A DNA stretch of 46,471 bases, from positions 1-46,471 of the forward strand of contig JBCBST010000009.1 of NCBI GenBank assembly GCA_039819115.1. The letters are read 5' to 3'. Each line of letters starts with the position of its first letter. Position 1 is the first letter of the stretch. The notes under the pieces were generated by a model. The model was given only the letters and a program-made list of their open reading frames with translations, made no database searches and was not told the origin of the DNA. Source of the DNA: JBCBST01 sp039819115 (lineage in GTDB: Bacteria > Bacteroidota > Rhodothermia > Balneolales > Balneolaceae). A program made the position numbers and the translations under genes. Of this stretch, positions 17,814 to 26,547 are shown piece by piece.

Positions 17814-18418
17814 TGACCGCTGAACAAATTGCCCAGGTTCCTACCCGATTTGTGACCAGTGCACCCAGGCTGGAGGACTGTCCTCCGGAAGGTCTTCCGG
17901 AAATCTGCTTTGCAGGAAGATCAAATGTGGGTAAATCGTCCCTGATTAATGCCCTGCTTAATCGAAAGCACATCGCCCGTACGTCAAATGTTCCGGGCAA
18001 AACCCAACAAATGAATTATTACAGCGTGGGAGAACACCTGTATTTTGTTGACTTACCCGGGTATGGATATGCGAAAGTACCTATCAAGGAACGTGAGCGA
18101 TGGGGTAAAAACATCCGGGAGTATTTACTACATCGTTCATCCTTGCGTCTTATCCTCCATGTTATTGATGCGAGGCACAAACCTACAGCCCTGGATGAGG
18201 ATTTCTTTTACTGGATGGCAGAACATGAAAAACCGTTTTGCATCCTTCAATCCAAAGCCGATAAGCTGTCATCCAATAAACTTGCGCAGTCCCGAAAACA
18301 GGTAAAGCAGGTTTTGTTCAATATGAATATTGAAGTTCCCATTTTAGGATATTCATCGTCATCTAAAAAGGGGATTCCGGAGATCAGGGAACTCATCACA
18401 GAGTTTATCGAAGACTAA
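17813..18418 (+). CDS. engB: Ribosome biogenesis GTP-binding protein EngB (YsxC/YihA)
   Basis: A 201-residue TRAFAC GTPase of normal length that acts in assembly of the large ribosomal subunit. G boxes: GRSNVGKSSL (G1), a Thr in the RTSNVPGKTQ switch (G2), DLPGYGYAKV (G3), SKADK (G4) and SSSKKG (G5). The start ATG shares one base with the purF stop. serA follows 36 bases later on the same strand, so purF-engB-serA is a likely operon. Confidence 0.95.
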   Translation: MTAEQIAQVPTRFVTSAPRLEDCPPEGLPEICFAGRSNVGKSSLINALLNRKHIARTSNVPGKTQQMNYYSVGEHLYFVDLPGYGYAKVPIKERERWGKNIREYLLHRSSLRLILHVIDARHKPTALDEDFFYWMAEHEKPFCILQSKADKLSSNKLAQSRKQVKQVLFNMNIEVPILGYSSSSKKGIPEIRELITEFIED

Positions 18419-18454
18419 TCATTAACCGAACTCACTCATTCACTCACTTAAGCT

Positions 18455-20044
18455 ATGTCATTTAAAATTTTATTGTTAGATAACGTTGATCCCGTTTGCG
18501 CTCAAATCTTTGCGGACCGGGGTATACAGGCAGACCAACCCGGTAAATTAACGGAAGAAGAGCTGTTAAACCGTGTTGGAGAATATGACGGCATGGTAGT
18601 CCGATCGGCTACAAAAGTAACACCGGGCTTGCTCGAAAAAGCATCCAACATGAAAGTTGTGGGAAGAGCCGGAGTAGGAGTAGATAATATCGATATCGCA
18701 GCTTCCACGGCCAAAGGGGTATTAGTGATGAACACGCCGGATGGAAACACGATTTCCACAGCCGAACATACCTGCGGACTTATCATTGCACTGGCAAGAA
18801 ATATTCCCACAGCTGTTGCGAAAGTTAAATCGGGTGGATGGGATCGCAAAACATTTATGGGAACAGAGGTTCATAGCAAAACGCTGGGAATTATCGGTAT
18901 TGGTAAAATCGGTTCGGAAGTGGCCGCACGAATGCAGGTATTTGGAATGGACGTCATTGCATATGACCCTTTTGCCACTCATGAGCATGCTCAAAACCTG
19001 GGGATTCGTCTGGTAGAGCTTGATGAGGTGTTGGGAACCTCAGATTTTTTAACGGTGCACACCCCCCTCACAGAAAAAACCAAAGGTATTGTTTCTTTGA
19101 AAAATGCCGGTAAGCTGAAGAAAGGAATTCGCCTGGTGAACTGCGCCCGTGGTGGTATTTACGAAGAGGCCGATCTGCCTGCATTGCTCGACCAGGGCAT
19201 CGTTGGCGGAGTTGCTTTAGATGTGTACACCCAGGAGCCGCCATCAGAAGAGATCTACACGGTGCTGGAGCATCCCGGCGTGATTTCCACACCTCATCTC
19301 GGAGCTTCAACCGAAGAAGCTCAGGAAAAAGTAGCCGAGCAGATAGCTGCTCAAATGGCTGATGCACTGGAGAATAAGAACTACAAAGGCAGCCTGAATG
19401 GAAAATCCATCGCGTTAATCGCCAATAAAGAAGTTCAGCCCTACTTAGAGTTAGCAGAGAAGTTAGGACAGCTGGCGGTTCAGTTAACCCCGGATCACGC
19501 GAATCAGTTTGAGTTCGAGTATAGCGGTCCCGGCACCAAGTTTGCCGACGTACTTACCGACGGAATATTGAAGGGCATGTTGTCTGAATACGTGGATGAA
19601 TCGGTAAACCTGATTAATGCCCGTGTATATGCAGACCAGCGCGGTTTTGAAATACGTGAAGTCATCGCCCCTACCCATAAAATGTATAGCGACTTAATCA
19701 CGATAAAACTGCCTAAGGGAGCGGAGTATACCAGTATATCTGCCTCTGTTTTTGGTGAAAGTGATTATCGTATTGTGGGCGTCGAACACTATGGACTGGA
19801 ACTACGATTGGAAGGCGATATCATTTTGTATCAAAACACCGATAAACCAGGCATGTTGGCATCTATGAGTAGCGCTTTAGCAGGAATGGACATTAACATT
19901 GCAGCTTTAAGTCTTGGCCGTTCCGAAAAAGGATCAAAAGCAATTACTGCAGTTTCCGTTGACAGAAAACTGACAGACACAGAGCTGGAATCCATCAAGA
20001 CATTGGATGGAATAGAACATATACGCTACATCACATTATCGTAA
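18455..20044 (+). CDS. serA: D-3-phosphoglycerate dehydrogenase
   Basis: A 529-residue long-form enzyme that oxidises 3-phosphoglycerate with NAD in the first step of serine synthesis. The substrate domain flanks a Rossmann domain with LGIIGIGKIGSE (GxGxxG, about residue 145). The catalytic Arg is in NCARGGIY, the Glu in LDVYTQEPP and the His in STPHLGAS. After about residue 315 comes the intervening allosteric domain, and a C-terminal ACT domain (from about 455, YQNTDKPGMLASMSSAL) should bind serine. The bases just before the start contain a short direct repeat (ACTCATTCACTCACT) in the 36-base gap after engB. Confidence 0.96.
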   Translation: MSFKILLLDNVDPVCAQIFADRGIQADQPGKLTEEELLNRVGEYDGMVVRSATKVTPGLLEKASNMKVVGRAGVGVDNIDIAASTAKGVLVMNTPDGNTISTAEHTCGLIIALARNIPTAVAKVKSGGWDRKTFMGTEVHSKTLGIIGIGKIGSEVAARMQVFGMDVIAYDPFATHEHAQNLGIRLVELDEVLGTSDFLTVHTPLTEKTKGIVSLKNAGKLKKGIRLVNCARGGIYEEADLPALLDQGIVGGVALDVYTQEPPSEEIYTVLEHPGVISTPHLGASTEEAQEKVAEQIAAQMADALENKNYKGSLNGKSIALIANKEVQPYLELAEKLGQLAVQLTPDHANQFEFEYSGPGTKFADVLTDGILKGMLSEYVDESVNLINARVYADQRGFEIREVIAPTHKMYSDLITIKLPKGAEYTSISASVFGESDYRIVGVEHYGLELRLEGDIILYQNTDKPGMLASMSSALAGMDINIAALSLGRSEKGSKAITAVSVDRKLTDTELESIKTLDGIEHIRYITLS

Positions 20045-20056
20045 GTTGTCGTTTTC

Positions 20057-20084
20057 GGCTGGCGGGACATGGGTTCCGCTAGCC
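20057..20084. terminator. Hairpin between convergent serA and mnmD
   Basis: GGCTGGCGGGA pairs with TTCCGCTAGCC (two G-U pairs, six-base loop). It overlaps the last codons of mnmD on the minus strand and sits just after serA. There is no T run on either side, so it is a weak candidate for ending transcripts from both directions. Confidence 0.3.
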
Positions 20085-20876
20085 ATCGAATTCCCCTTGT
20101 TCTAACCGCTCGATAAGGCGACGTTCATTCACTCGTTTGAATCCTGCCAACCGGTCTTCGGATAGCGATGCCAGGGTCATCTCTCTCTTTCCTAATGCAC
20201 CGGGTGCTCTGGCTACATACCACCCGGCTGCCGCAATAGCCGAACGTGCTTTCGATGCTGCACAGTAAGTGGCCAAACGGGCTCCCGGCTTTGAGCTTTG
20301 TTTCAGGGTCTTAAATACCTCTGGCGTCCACAATTCACCGTTTACTTCAGGAGAAAAAGGGTCATGAAATATGAAATCGAAAAACTGCTGAGGAAGAACA
20401 GCCTTCTCAAACGCGCCTACAAATAGGTGTAACGTGATGGGTACGTCTTGAAAGGGATGGGATATGTTCCAACCGGAATGCACACTTCCAAAAATGGAAA
20501 CAAGGTCAGAGACAAGGGTCTGGTTGCTGAGATCTGAAAAGGAAAGAGAAGAGGCAACTTCCGCCGAAATTGGAAAAGCTTCAATGGAGTAGAACTGAAC
20601 CTCAGGCGGGGTTTCCAGTTGTGTTAATAGATCGGCAAGTATGGCAAGGTTCAGCCCAGTACCAAAGCCGATTTCAAGAATACGGATGGTTTCGCTGCTT
20701 TGCAGAGCTTCAATCAGTCCTTGGTATTCAAAAAACACATGGAGACTTTCGGAAAGTGCTCCATTGGGGTTATGATAATGTTGATTGAATTGGTGGGAGA
20801 AAAGGGTAGAAGAACCGTCTTTAGTAAGACGGTGCTCAATAGGATCAGTTTTTTCGAAGAATTTTGACGTTTCCAT
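20079..20876 (-). CDS. mnmD: tRNA 5-methylaminomethyl-2-thiouridine methyltransferase MnmD-like
   Basis: A 265-residue protein from the ATG at 20876; an upstream ATG at 20969 would give 296 residues but would overlap the preceding gene by 125 bases, and the family begins near this Met. SAM motif I is ILEIGFGTGLN. The catalytic region is FHDPFSPEVNGELWTPEVF followed by PGARLATYCAAS, and the late GKREMTLAS is diagnostic of the MnmC methyltransferase domain. It methylates the wobble uridine of certain tRNAs (nm5s2U to mnm5s2U). The oxidoreductase half of MnmC is absent from this chain, as in the stand-alone MnmD proteins. Its 5' end overlaps the DUF4097 gene by 32 bases. Confidence 0.88.
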   Translation of the reverse strand: METSKFFEKTDPIEHRLTKDGSSTLFSHQFNQHYHNPNGALSESLHVFFEYQGLIEALQSSETIRILEIGFGTGLNLAILADLLTQLETPPEVQFYSIEAFPISAEVASSLSFSDLSNQTLVSDLVSIFGSVHSGWNISHPFQDVPITLHLFVGAFEKAVLPQQFFDFIFHDPFSPEVNGELWTPEVFKTLKQSSKPGARLATYCAASKARSAIAAAGWYVARAPGALGKREMTLASLSEDRLAGFKRVNERRLIERLEQGEFDG

Positions 20877-22140
20877 ATCCTGATGAGGCTGTAATTTGAT
20901 CTCCTCCACTTCCAACCTGGATATTAGCGCTTTTCTTGGATACCGTTCCTTTATACTTAAAATTACCATCTACCTCTACGGAGGTTCCCTTTGCATCGAT
21001 GTCAACATTCGAGTTAGAAGGAATCTTTATCACAACGGACCCGGCGCCTGTTTTTGCAGTTACATCGTCGCTCAGCCTGGTGATTTCAACATCTACGTTG
21101 CCACCTCCTGTTTCTGCAGTAACTTCGCCCTCAATTTTAACAGCCTCAATATTACCCCCACTCGTTTTAAGGAAGGCATCTCCTTTATTCTTTATTAAAG
21201 AAATGTGCCCACCTGAGGTAATCAGTTCAAGATCGCCATACATTTGCTCGGCTGAGATATGTCCTCCATTTGTTTTCGCCGTTACATCACCCTCTGATTT
21301 ATTAATTGTGATATGTCCGCCGTTGGTGGAAATGACTAAATCTGCCGCAACATCATTCACTTCAATATGACCTCCGGCCGTTTTAGCGAGAACATCGGCC
21401 AGTTTTTTGGGAACCTGGAGTTTAACATGAAATTGAATATTGCTTGACTGGTTATGCTTTTGAGGAGCGTCTAGTTTTACCACAAATGCGTCGTCAGAAA
21501 CAGAGATCGACGGTACAGCCACTTCTTTTAAATCATTTACGGATGCTACTTTTCCTGATGCTTCAATGGTCAAAACACCGGTATCGGAATTTGTGCCCAT
21601 AACCTCAATAGAACCAGACATGATATCAACTGTGATGTCGTCCAGCTTACTGGCATCGAATTTTTTAACGTAGCTATATACACCTGGTGAAGAAGCACTC
21701 CATTCACCTTCTTCCGTTTTATATTCGTGATCCACAACAATTGCCAGCTGATTGTTGTCGATGCTGATATTGATATTCTGTTCGCTTAGTTGTTTAGCTA
21801 ACTCCTCGAATTCCCGCTCCAACTTTATTTGTACCTCCTCAGGAAAGATCTCTTCGAGTACAGCCAGCTCTTCGAGTGATTCAAGCGCTTCCAGTTTTTC
21901 AAGTTCTTTAAGTTTCTTGAGGGATTCGAGACGTTCAAGCTCATTCAGTGCCGAAAGCTCGCTAAGCTGGATAACCGTTGTTGATCTGGACTTTTCTTTG
22001 TCTTTGTTCGATAGAACGGATACGGCCACGGTAACTTCGTTATCGTCATCGTTTTTTGATGCGTTACGTTCTAACAAATAAATGCCGAGGCCTACGAAGA
22101 GGAAGCCGGCTATAATAATTTCCCAAGATGCTTTTCTCAT
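20845..22140 (-). CDS. Membrane-anchored DUF4097 beta-repeat protein with (Leu-x-x)13 tract
   Basis: A 431-residue protein read from the ATG at 22140 (a GTG at 22173 would add 11 residues). Residues 7-24 form one membrane segment. Residues 59-95 have Leu at every third position, thirteen in a row, in a Glu/Lys/Ser background. Residues ~190-430 are a DUF4097-type beta-rich domain with at least five 18-residue repeats of the form T-x-GGHI-x6-GD-x4, suggesting a short beta-solenoid outside the membrane. Such proteins occur as anti-sigma-like or envelope-associated partners, but the function of this one is unknown. The gene is divergent from the M20 amidohydrolase and overlaps mnmD at its 3' end. 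Confidence 0.85.
   Translation of the reverse strand: MRKASWEIIIAGFLFVGLGIYLLERNASKNDDDNEVTVAVSVLSNKDKEKSRSTTVIQLSELSALNELERLESLKKLKELEKLEALESLEELAVLEEIFPEEVQIKLEREFEELAKQLSEQNINISIDNNQLAIVVDHEYKTEEGEWSASSPGVYSYVKKFDASKLDDITVDIMSGSIEVMGTNSDTGVLTIEASGKVASVNDLKEVAVPSISVSDDAFVVKLDAPQKHNQSSNIQFHVKLQVPKKLADVLAKTAGGHIEVNDVAADLVISTNGGHITINKSEGDVTAKTNGGHISAEQMYGDLELITSGGHISLIKNKGDAFLKTSGGNIEAVKIEGEVTAETGGGNVDVEITRLSDDVTAKTGAGSVVIKIPSNSNVDIDAKGTSVEVDGNFKYKGTVSKKSANIQVGSGGDQITASSGYGNVKILRKN
21856..21966 (-). repeat. Coding tract of thirteen Leu-x-x triplets
   Basis: Within the DUF4097 protein (residues 59-95) Leu appears at positions 59, 62, 65 and so on to 95 without a miss. The residues between are mostly Glu, Lys, Ser, Ala and Arg. 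At DNA level this is a 9-base period with varied synonymous Leu codons (CTT, CTC, CTG and others), so the pattern seems kept at protein level. Confidence 0.85.
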
Positions 22141-22157
22141 AACAGATACGGTGAGTT

Positions 22158-22172
22158 TGCGTGCACTACGCA
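22158..22172. promoter_or_regulatory. Inverted repeat in a divergent promoter region
   Basis: TGCGT-GCACT-ACGCA is a perfect 5-bp-arm inverted repeat 18 bases upstream of the DUF4097 start and 58 bases upstream of the M20 start. It may be an operator for either gene. Confidence 0.3.
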
Positions 22173-22230
22173 CGAAGATTCGATAAGTTACAGATTAGAA
22201 TTATTCCTTACTTTCCTCAAAAAGCACTCC

Positions 22231-23424
22231 ATGACTTCTATATCAAAGCTTAAAGCAAGAGCTGAAGAACTATACCCCGAAATTGTTGAAATCCGTCGTC
22301 ATCTCCATCAAAACCCGGAGGTAAGCTACAAAGAATACGAAACGACCGCGTTCATCATATCAAAGCTGAAAGAACTGGGTATTGAAGTACATCAGCCCCT
22401 GGAAACGGGTTGCGTTGGTATCCTGAAAGGAGGGATATCCTCCGAGCGGGTTATTGCTTTAAGAGCTGATATTGACGCCTTACCTATGGATGAGGCAGGC
22501 GAACATAAGCAGGCGTTTTTTTCCAAACATAAAGGGGCGGCTCACTGTTGCGGGCATGACGCACATACGGCAAATCTACTTGGGGTAGCCCGCGTGTTGA
22601 GCGAGTTAAGATCAGAAGTTCCGGGCACCGTGGTTTTTATCTTTCAACCCGGTGAGGAGAAATTACCAGGCGGGGCCAAATTACTATGCGAAACAGGAAT
22701 ATTGCAGGAATTGGGTATTGATTCCGTATTTGGGCTTCACACTTCACCGATGCATCCGGTAGGTAGTATTGCGGTAAAATCCGGTCCTATAATGGGAGCT
22801 CCCGACGAATTTGAACTGGAGTTAATAGGAAAAGGTGGTCATGCTGCCAAGCCTCACGAAACGGTTGATCCCATCGTTATGGCGGGACAGTTTATCTCTG
22901 CGGTACAAACGATCTCAAGTCGAAGCGTTGATCCCACCGAGGCTGTTGTTGTTACCATCGGTAAGATTGAAGCAGGTACAGCACATAATATTATTCCTGA
23001 GTCGGCTTATATGCTAGGAACCATTCGCACACTTTCAACAGCAACTGCAGAGTTGGTTCATGCGCGTTTGGAAGAAATTGTAAAAGGCATTGCAACTGCA
23101 TGTGGGGGTAGCTATAATCTCAAAATTAACAGAGGTTACCCCGTCGTACGTAATGCCGAATTGGAAACGGAGCGCTTGATAAAAGCAGCCGGTGAAGTAT
23201 TAGGTGCAGATATGGTGCAACGAATGGAGCGTCCTATTATGGCAGGCGAAGATTTCGCGTTTTACCAACAAGTTTTTCCGGGTACATTCTTTTTTGCAGG
23301 CACTGCCAGCAAAGAAGCCGATTCCTTCTATCCATGGCACCATCCTAAATACAACGTAGACGAAGCCTTTTTTAAAAGCACGATACCTATTATGGCTTCA
23401 ATCGCGTTGAATAATGGAGACTAG
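22231..23424 (+). CDS. M20 family metallo-amidohydrolase
   Basis: A 397-residue protein of the M20D subfamily, which removes acyl or amino-acid groups (N-acyl-amino acid, hippurate or IAA-conjugate hydrolases). Key features: the start HLHQNPEVSYKEYET, metal ligands in CCGHDAH (where M20D usually has MCGHD), the catalytic Glu in QPGEEKLPGG, GLHTSP, and the distal His in WHHPKYNVDE. The dimerisation domain lies between about residues 185 and 295 (GKGGHAAKPHETVDP). No signal peptide, so it is cytosolic. It overlaps the downstream oxidoreductase by 11 bases, suggesting coupled translation. Confidence 0.93.
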   Translation: MTSISKLKARAEELYPEIVEIRRHLHQNPEVSYKEYETTAFIISKLKELGIEVHQPLETGCVGILKGGISSERVIALRADIDALPMDEAGEHKQAFFSKHKGAAHCCGHDAHTANLLGVARVLSELRSEVPGTVVFIFQPGEEKLPGGAKLLCETGILQELGIDSVFGLHTSPMHPVGSIAVKSGPIMGAPDEFELELIGKGGHAAKPHETVDPIVMAGQFISAVQTISSRSVDPTEAVVVTIGKIEAGTAHNIIPESAYMLGTIRTLSTATAELVHARLEEIVKGIATACGGSYNLKINRGYPVVRNAELETERLIKAAGEVLGADMVQRMERPIMAGEDFAFYQQVFPGTFFFAGTASKEADSFYPWHHPKYNVDEAFFKSTIPIMASIALNNGD

Positions 23425-24526
23425 ATACGAACCTTCCTATTGGGAACAGGTTCACTTTCGCTCCCCCTATGATTTAGTCGTTATCGGAGCTGGTTTAGTA
23501 GGTCAGTCTGCCGCGCTTTTCTATAAACAGCTCAATCCTGCAGCTCGTGTATTGGTGATTGAGCGTTCTTTTGCACCATTTGGAGCAAGTACCAGAAATG
23601 CGGGTTTTACCTGTATCGGCTCGATTACGGAACTTGAAGCTGACCTGGAAACAGAAGAAGAGGACGTACTTCGAAAACGAATCGCCCGAAGATATAAAGG
23701 GTTGCAACTGCTTAGGGAAACCCTGTCCGATCAGGCAATCGGCTACCAGCCCGTTGGAGGTATAGAGATTTTCCGGGATGAAGATGGATTTCGATGTGCA
23801 TTTGAACATGTAGACAGGTTTAATGCCTGGATTAAAGAAGACGTTGGAGCCCGCGCTACATTTTCGAACGACACGTTTTTCGGCAAAAAAGTAATTATGA
23901 ATCGGTTAGAGGGTGCCATTCATACCGGGAAGATGATGAGGACACTGCATTCCCAATGCCAGAAAGCAGGCGTTGATTTTCTTTGGGGTAATGAAATCAA
24001 CCATCTTGAGCTTTCTGCTAATGAACTGACGACAAACCAAAACCTGCATATCCGTTATCATCAGTGTGCGGTATGCACAAATGCATTCACAAAAACGGTA
24101 TTACCGAACAGCCGGATTGTGCCAGGCCGGGGATATGTATTTGTAACGCGTCCCCTCGAGGTTATGAAATGGAAAGGTACGTTCCACTATGATCGCGGGT
24201 ACATCTACTTTCGTAATATCGGATCCGATCAGATCTTGTTGGGAGGTGCCCGGAATGTGGACGAGGAAGGAGAAACGACTACAGCATTTGGTGTTAATCC
24301 CTCTATAAAAAAGCATTTGATTGACTTTGCAAACGAAATGCTTGAACTCGAAGAAGGCTGGGAAATTGAAATGGAGTGGTCGGGTATTATGGGGTATACC
24401 CCTACGAAAGAACCCTTCTTATCCAGGGTAAGCGAGCAGGTTGTGGCTGCGGTTGGGTTAAGTGGAATGGGAGTTGCTTTAGGTATGCAACTGGGGAAAG
24501 AAACCTGTGAATTACTCTGTGACTGA
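23414..24526 (+). CDS. FAD-dependent amino-acid oxidoreductase-like protein (DAO fold)
   Basis: A 370-residue protein. The FAD-binding signature is VVIGAGLVGQSAAL near residue 23, followed by ERSFAPFGASTRNAGF, and the C-terminal FAD contact is VGLSGMGVALGMQLG. This is the DAO superfamily of amine and amino-acid oxidases and dehydrogenases; the substrate is unknown. Its start lies within the M20 gene (11-base overlap), so the pair may act together, for example releasing and then oxidising an amino acid (inference). Its 3' end overlaps the convergent NUDIX gene by 15 bases. Confidence 0.85.
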   Translation: METRYEPSYWEQVHFRSPYDLVVIGAGLVGQSAALFYKQLNPAARVLVIERSFAPFGASTRNAGFTCIGSITELEADLETEEEDVLRKRIARRYKGLQLLRETLSDQAIGYQPVGGIEIFRDEDGFRCAFEHVDRFNAWIKEDVGARATFSNDTFFGKKVIMNRLEGAIHTGKMMRTLHSQCQKAGVDFLWGNEINHLELSANELTTNQNLHIRYHQCAVCTNAFTKTVLPNSRIVPGRGYVFVTRPLEVMKWKGTFHYDRGYIYFRNIGSDQILLGGARNVDEEGETTTAFGVNPSIKKHLIDFANEMLELEEGWEIEMEWSGIMGYTPTKEPFLSRVSEQVVAAVGLSGMGVALGMQLGKETCELLCD

Positions 24527-25153
24527 TAAATACCCTTCGTAGAGCTGCATTAACTCGGCCAGCATCATGGCTGTTGCCCCCCACAAAGGAACCCGATGGA
24601 TATTCCAGAACGGTACCTCGTAAACGGTATCCCGTAAGTCCCATTCCTCCAATACCTGGTGTTCTTCGTCCAGCAATTGTGAAATTGGGATCGTGAAAAT
24701 CTCGTCCACTTCGTTTGGATTGGGCACAAACGTTGGCTGAGTGTTTAAAAACCCGACCACGGGTGTAACCATATTATCGGAATGGTTAACAAACAAATCG
24801 GAAAGATGACCTGCGATACGTACATCTTCCGGCTGGATTCCGGTCTCCTCACGGGCCTCTCTCAACGCGGTTTCATCAATTGTTTCATTTCCCTCTTTGC
24901 CCCCACCGGGAAAGCTGATTTGTCCCCCATGTTTAATATTTGAGGTGCGCAGCGTAAATACAATCTCCAGTTCTTCTCCTGCATCCAGGATGGGAACCAG
25001 AACGCTACTGTTCCTGTAGTTGGAATTTGTCGGGGTGTACGATCGTGTTGGTGATGCAGGATGCTTTGGTCGTGGCGCCATCTTAAACTGAGCTTCAGCA
25101 CCAGGTAAGGGGTCAGCCAGTTTTTGCTTTAAGTACCGATGGAATGGATGCAT
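24512..25153 (-). CDS. NUDIX hydrolase, CoA pyrophosphatase-like
   Basis: A 213-residue protein from the ATG at 25153 (a TTG at 25168 is in frame). The Nudix box begins at GKEGNETIDETALREAREET and fits G-x5-E-x7-REUxEExGU. It is preceded by KHGGQISFPGG, and this HxGxxxFPGG entry is typical of the CoA pyrophosphatase (NudL/NUDT7/8) group. These cleave coenzyme A or related dinucleotides. The N-terminal 25 residues include a basic, proline-rich linker. It is convergent with, and overlaps by 15 bases, the oxidoreductase gene. Confidence 0.87.
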   Translation of the reverse strand: MHPFHRYLKQKLADPLPGAEAQFKMAPRPKHPASPTRSYTPTNSNYRNSSVLVPILDAGEELEIVFTLRTSNIKHGGQISFPGGGKEGNETIDETALREAREETGIQPEDVRIAGHLSDLFVNHSDNMVTPVVGFLNTQPTFVPNPNEVDEIFTIPISQLLDEEHQVLEEWDLRDTVYEVPFWNIHRVPLWGATAMMLAELMQLYEGYLSVTE

Positions 25154-25276
25154 AACATGAATAAGCAAATTGTGCTTTTAAATACGGAATGATTCTAAAA
25201 TCATTTCTAATTTACCATACGTTAACAAATTTGATTCTCAACAACGTAAACTATTCTTTAAGGAGCAGCTACCCGA

Positions 25277-26281
25277 ATGAGTAAGACGTATAATGTATAT
25301 GGTATTGGTAATGCTTTAGTCGATTTGGAACTAAAAGCCACCGATGATTTTATCAACGAACATAACATCCAGAAAGGGGTGATGACCCTCGTGGACGAAG
25401 AAACCCAATTTCGTTTAATAGAAGCTATTTCGGACAAACACATTCTGAGAAAATCGGGGGGGTCCGGAGCAAATTCCATTATTGCGGTTGCTCAATTTGG
25501 TGGTACGGCCTACTATTCGTGCAAAGTTGCCAATGATGAGTACGGAGATTTTTACATGCGCGACATGAGCGAAGCAGGGGTAGCGACAAACCTGGATAAA
25601 ATCGAACGTGAGCAGGGCATTACCGGTAAATGCCTGGTTATGGCCACAGAGGATGCCGAGCGAACCATGAATACCTTTCTGGGTATAACCACAGGTCTTT
25701 CCACAAAGGAAGTGAATGAAGAGGCAATTAAAGCTGCGGAATACGTATACCTTGAAGGCTATCCTGTTACTTCGCCGACCGGTTTTGAGGCGTTGAAAAC
25801 AGTAAAGGACATAGCCGAACGTGCCGGGGTTAAGACCTCACTTACCCTGTCAGATCCTGCTATCGTTGGTGCATTTAAGCCCAAATTCGAAGAATTGCTT
25901 TCTACTCCTGTTAATTTGTTGTTTTGTAACGAGGAAGAAGCCATGAGCTTCACCGGAAAAGATACCTTAGCTGAAGCCCGTGAGGCCTTGAAAGAGGTTG
26001 CGCATCATTTTGCAATTACCCAGGGCAAAAACGGAGCGATCATTTTCGATGGAGAAACCTACATTGATATCGAGCCTTATTCTGTGAACGTAGTCGATTC
26101 CCTTGGAGCCGGGGATATGTTTGCCGGCGCTTTTCTGTACGGAATCACCAATAATCTGGGCTATGCTGCCTCAGGCCGTTTAGCAAGTAAGGCGTCATCC
26201 CGGGTTGTGGCGCAGTACGGACCAAGACTGGAACGGGATGAAGTACAGCAACTACTCACTGAATTAACCCAGGACGTATGA
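25277..26281 (+). CDS. PfkB family carbohydrate/nucleoside kinase (adenosine kinase-like)
   Basis: A 334-residue ribokinase-fold protein. Substrate-side motif KSGGSGANSIIAVAQFGG and the catalytic/anion-hole signature DSLGAGDMFAGAFLYG with Asp as base are clear. GIGNALVDLE at the start is common in the adenosine-kinase-like branch, so phosphorylation of a nucleoside such as adenosine is the best guess, but a sugar substrate is possible. A Shine-Dalgarno-like AAGGAG lies 13 bases before the ATG. The stop overlaps the SemiSWEET start (ATGA), making an operon. Confidence 0.9.
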   Translation: MSKTYNVYGIGNALVDLELKATDDFINEHNIQKGVMTLVDEETQFRLIEAISDKHILRKSGGSGANSIIAVAQFGGTAYYSCKVANDEYGDFYMRDMSEAGVATNLDKIEREQGITGKCLVMATEDAERTMNTFLGITTGLSTKEVNEEAIKAAEYVYLEGYPVTSPTGFEALKTVKDIAERAGVKTSLTLSDPAIVGAFKPKFEELLSTPVNLLFCNEEEAMSFTGKDTLAEAREALKEVAHHFAITQGKNGAIIFDGETYIDIEPYSVNVVDSLGAGDMFAGAFLYGITNNLGYAASGRLASKASSRVVAQYGPRLERDEVQQLLTELTQDV

Positions 26282-26547
26282 CAGGAGTTGAACTGCTTGG
26301 ATGGGTTGGTTTTGGAATCCTTGTTGCTGCATGGATACCACAAACTATGGACACGATAAAAACGGGTAAGGCGGCTATGAACATGGCGTTTATCATCATG
26401 TATACCAGCTCCAGCTTATTACTCACGGTCTACTCCATACTTCAGGGAGATGTCGTTTTTATCGCATTAAATGGTATGCTCACATTGGGAAGCAGTATCA
26501 ATTTGTTTTATGCTCTTTTCCCCCGAAAAAAAGACTCTGATGATTAA
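26278..26547 (+). CDS. SemiSWEET-like sugar transporter (PQ-loop)
   Basis: An 89-residue protein with three membrane helices, the length of bacterial SemiSWEETs, which form dimers that carry small sugars. The PQ motif is in AAWIPQTMDTIKTG at the end of helix 1, and the family-like Asn is in ALNGMLTLGSSINLFYALF in helix 3. It overlaps pfkB-like by four bases and rdgB by eight bases. Confidence 0.88.
   Translation: MTGVELLGWVGFGILVAAWIPQTMDTIKTGKAAMNMAFIIMYTSSSLLLTVYSILQGDVVFIALNGMLTLGSSINLFYALFPRKKDSDD

Noticed and set aside
25231..25259. Bacteroidota-type -33/-7 promoter before the PfkB gene (TTG, then TATTCTTT)
   Set aside because: The -7 element misses two consensus bases, so it is too weak to call.
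26471..26539. Extended start for rdgB
   Set aside because: The extra residues overlap SemiSWEET heavily and the family begins at the ATG at 26540.
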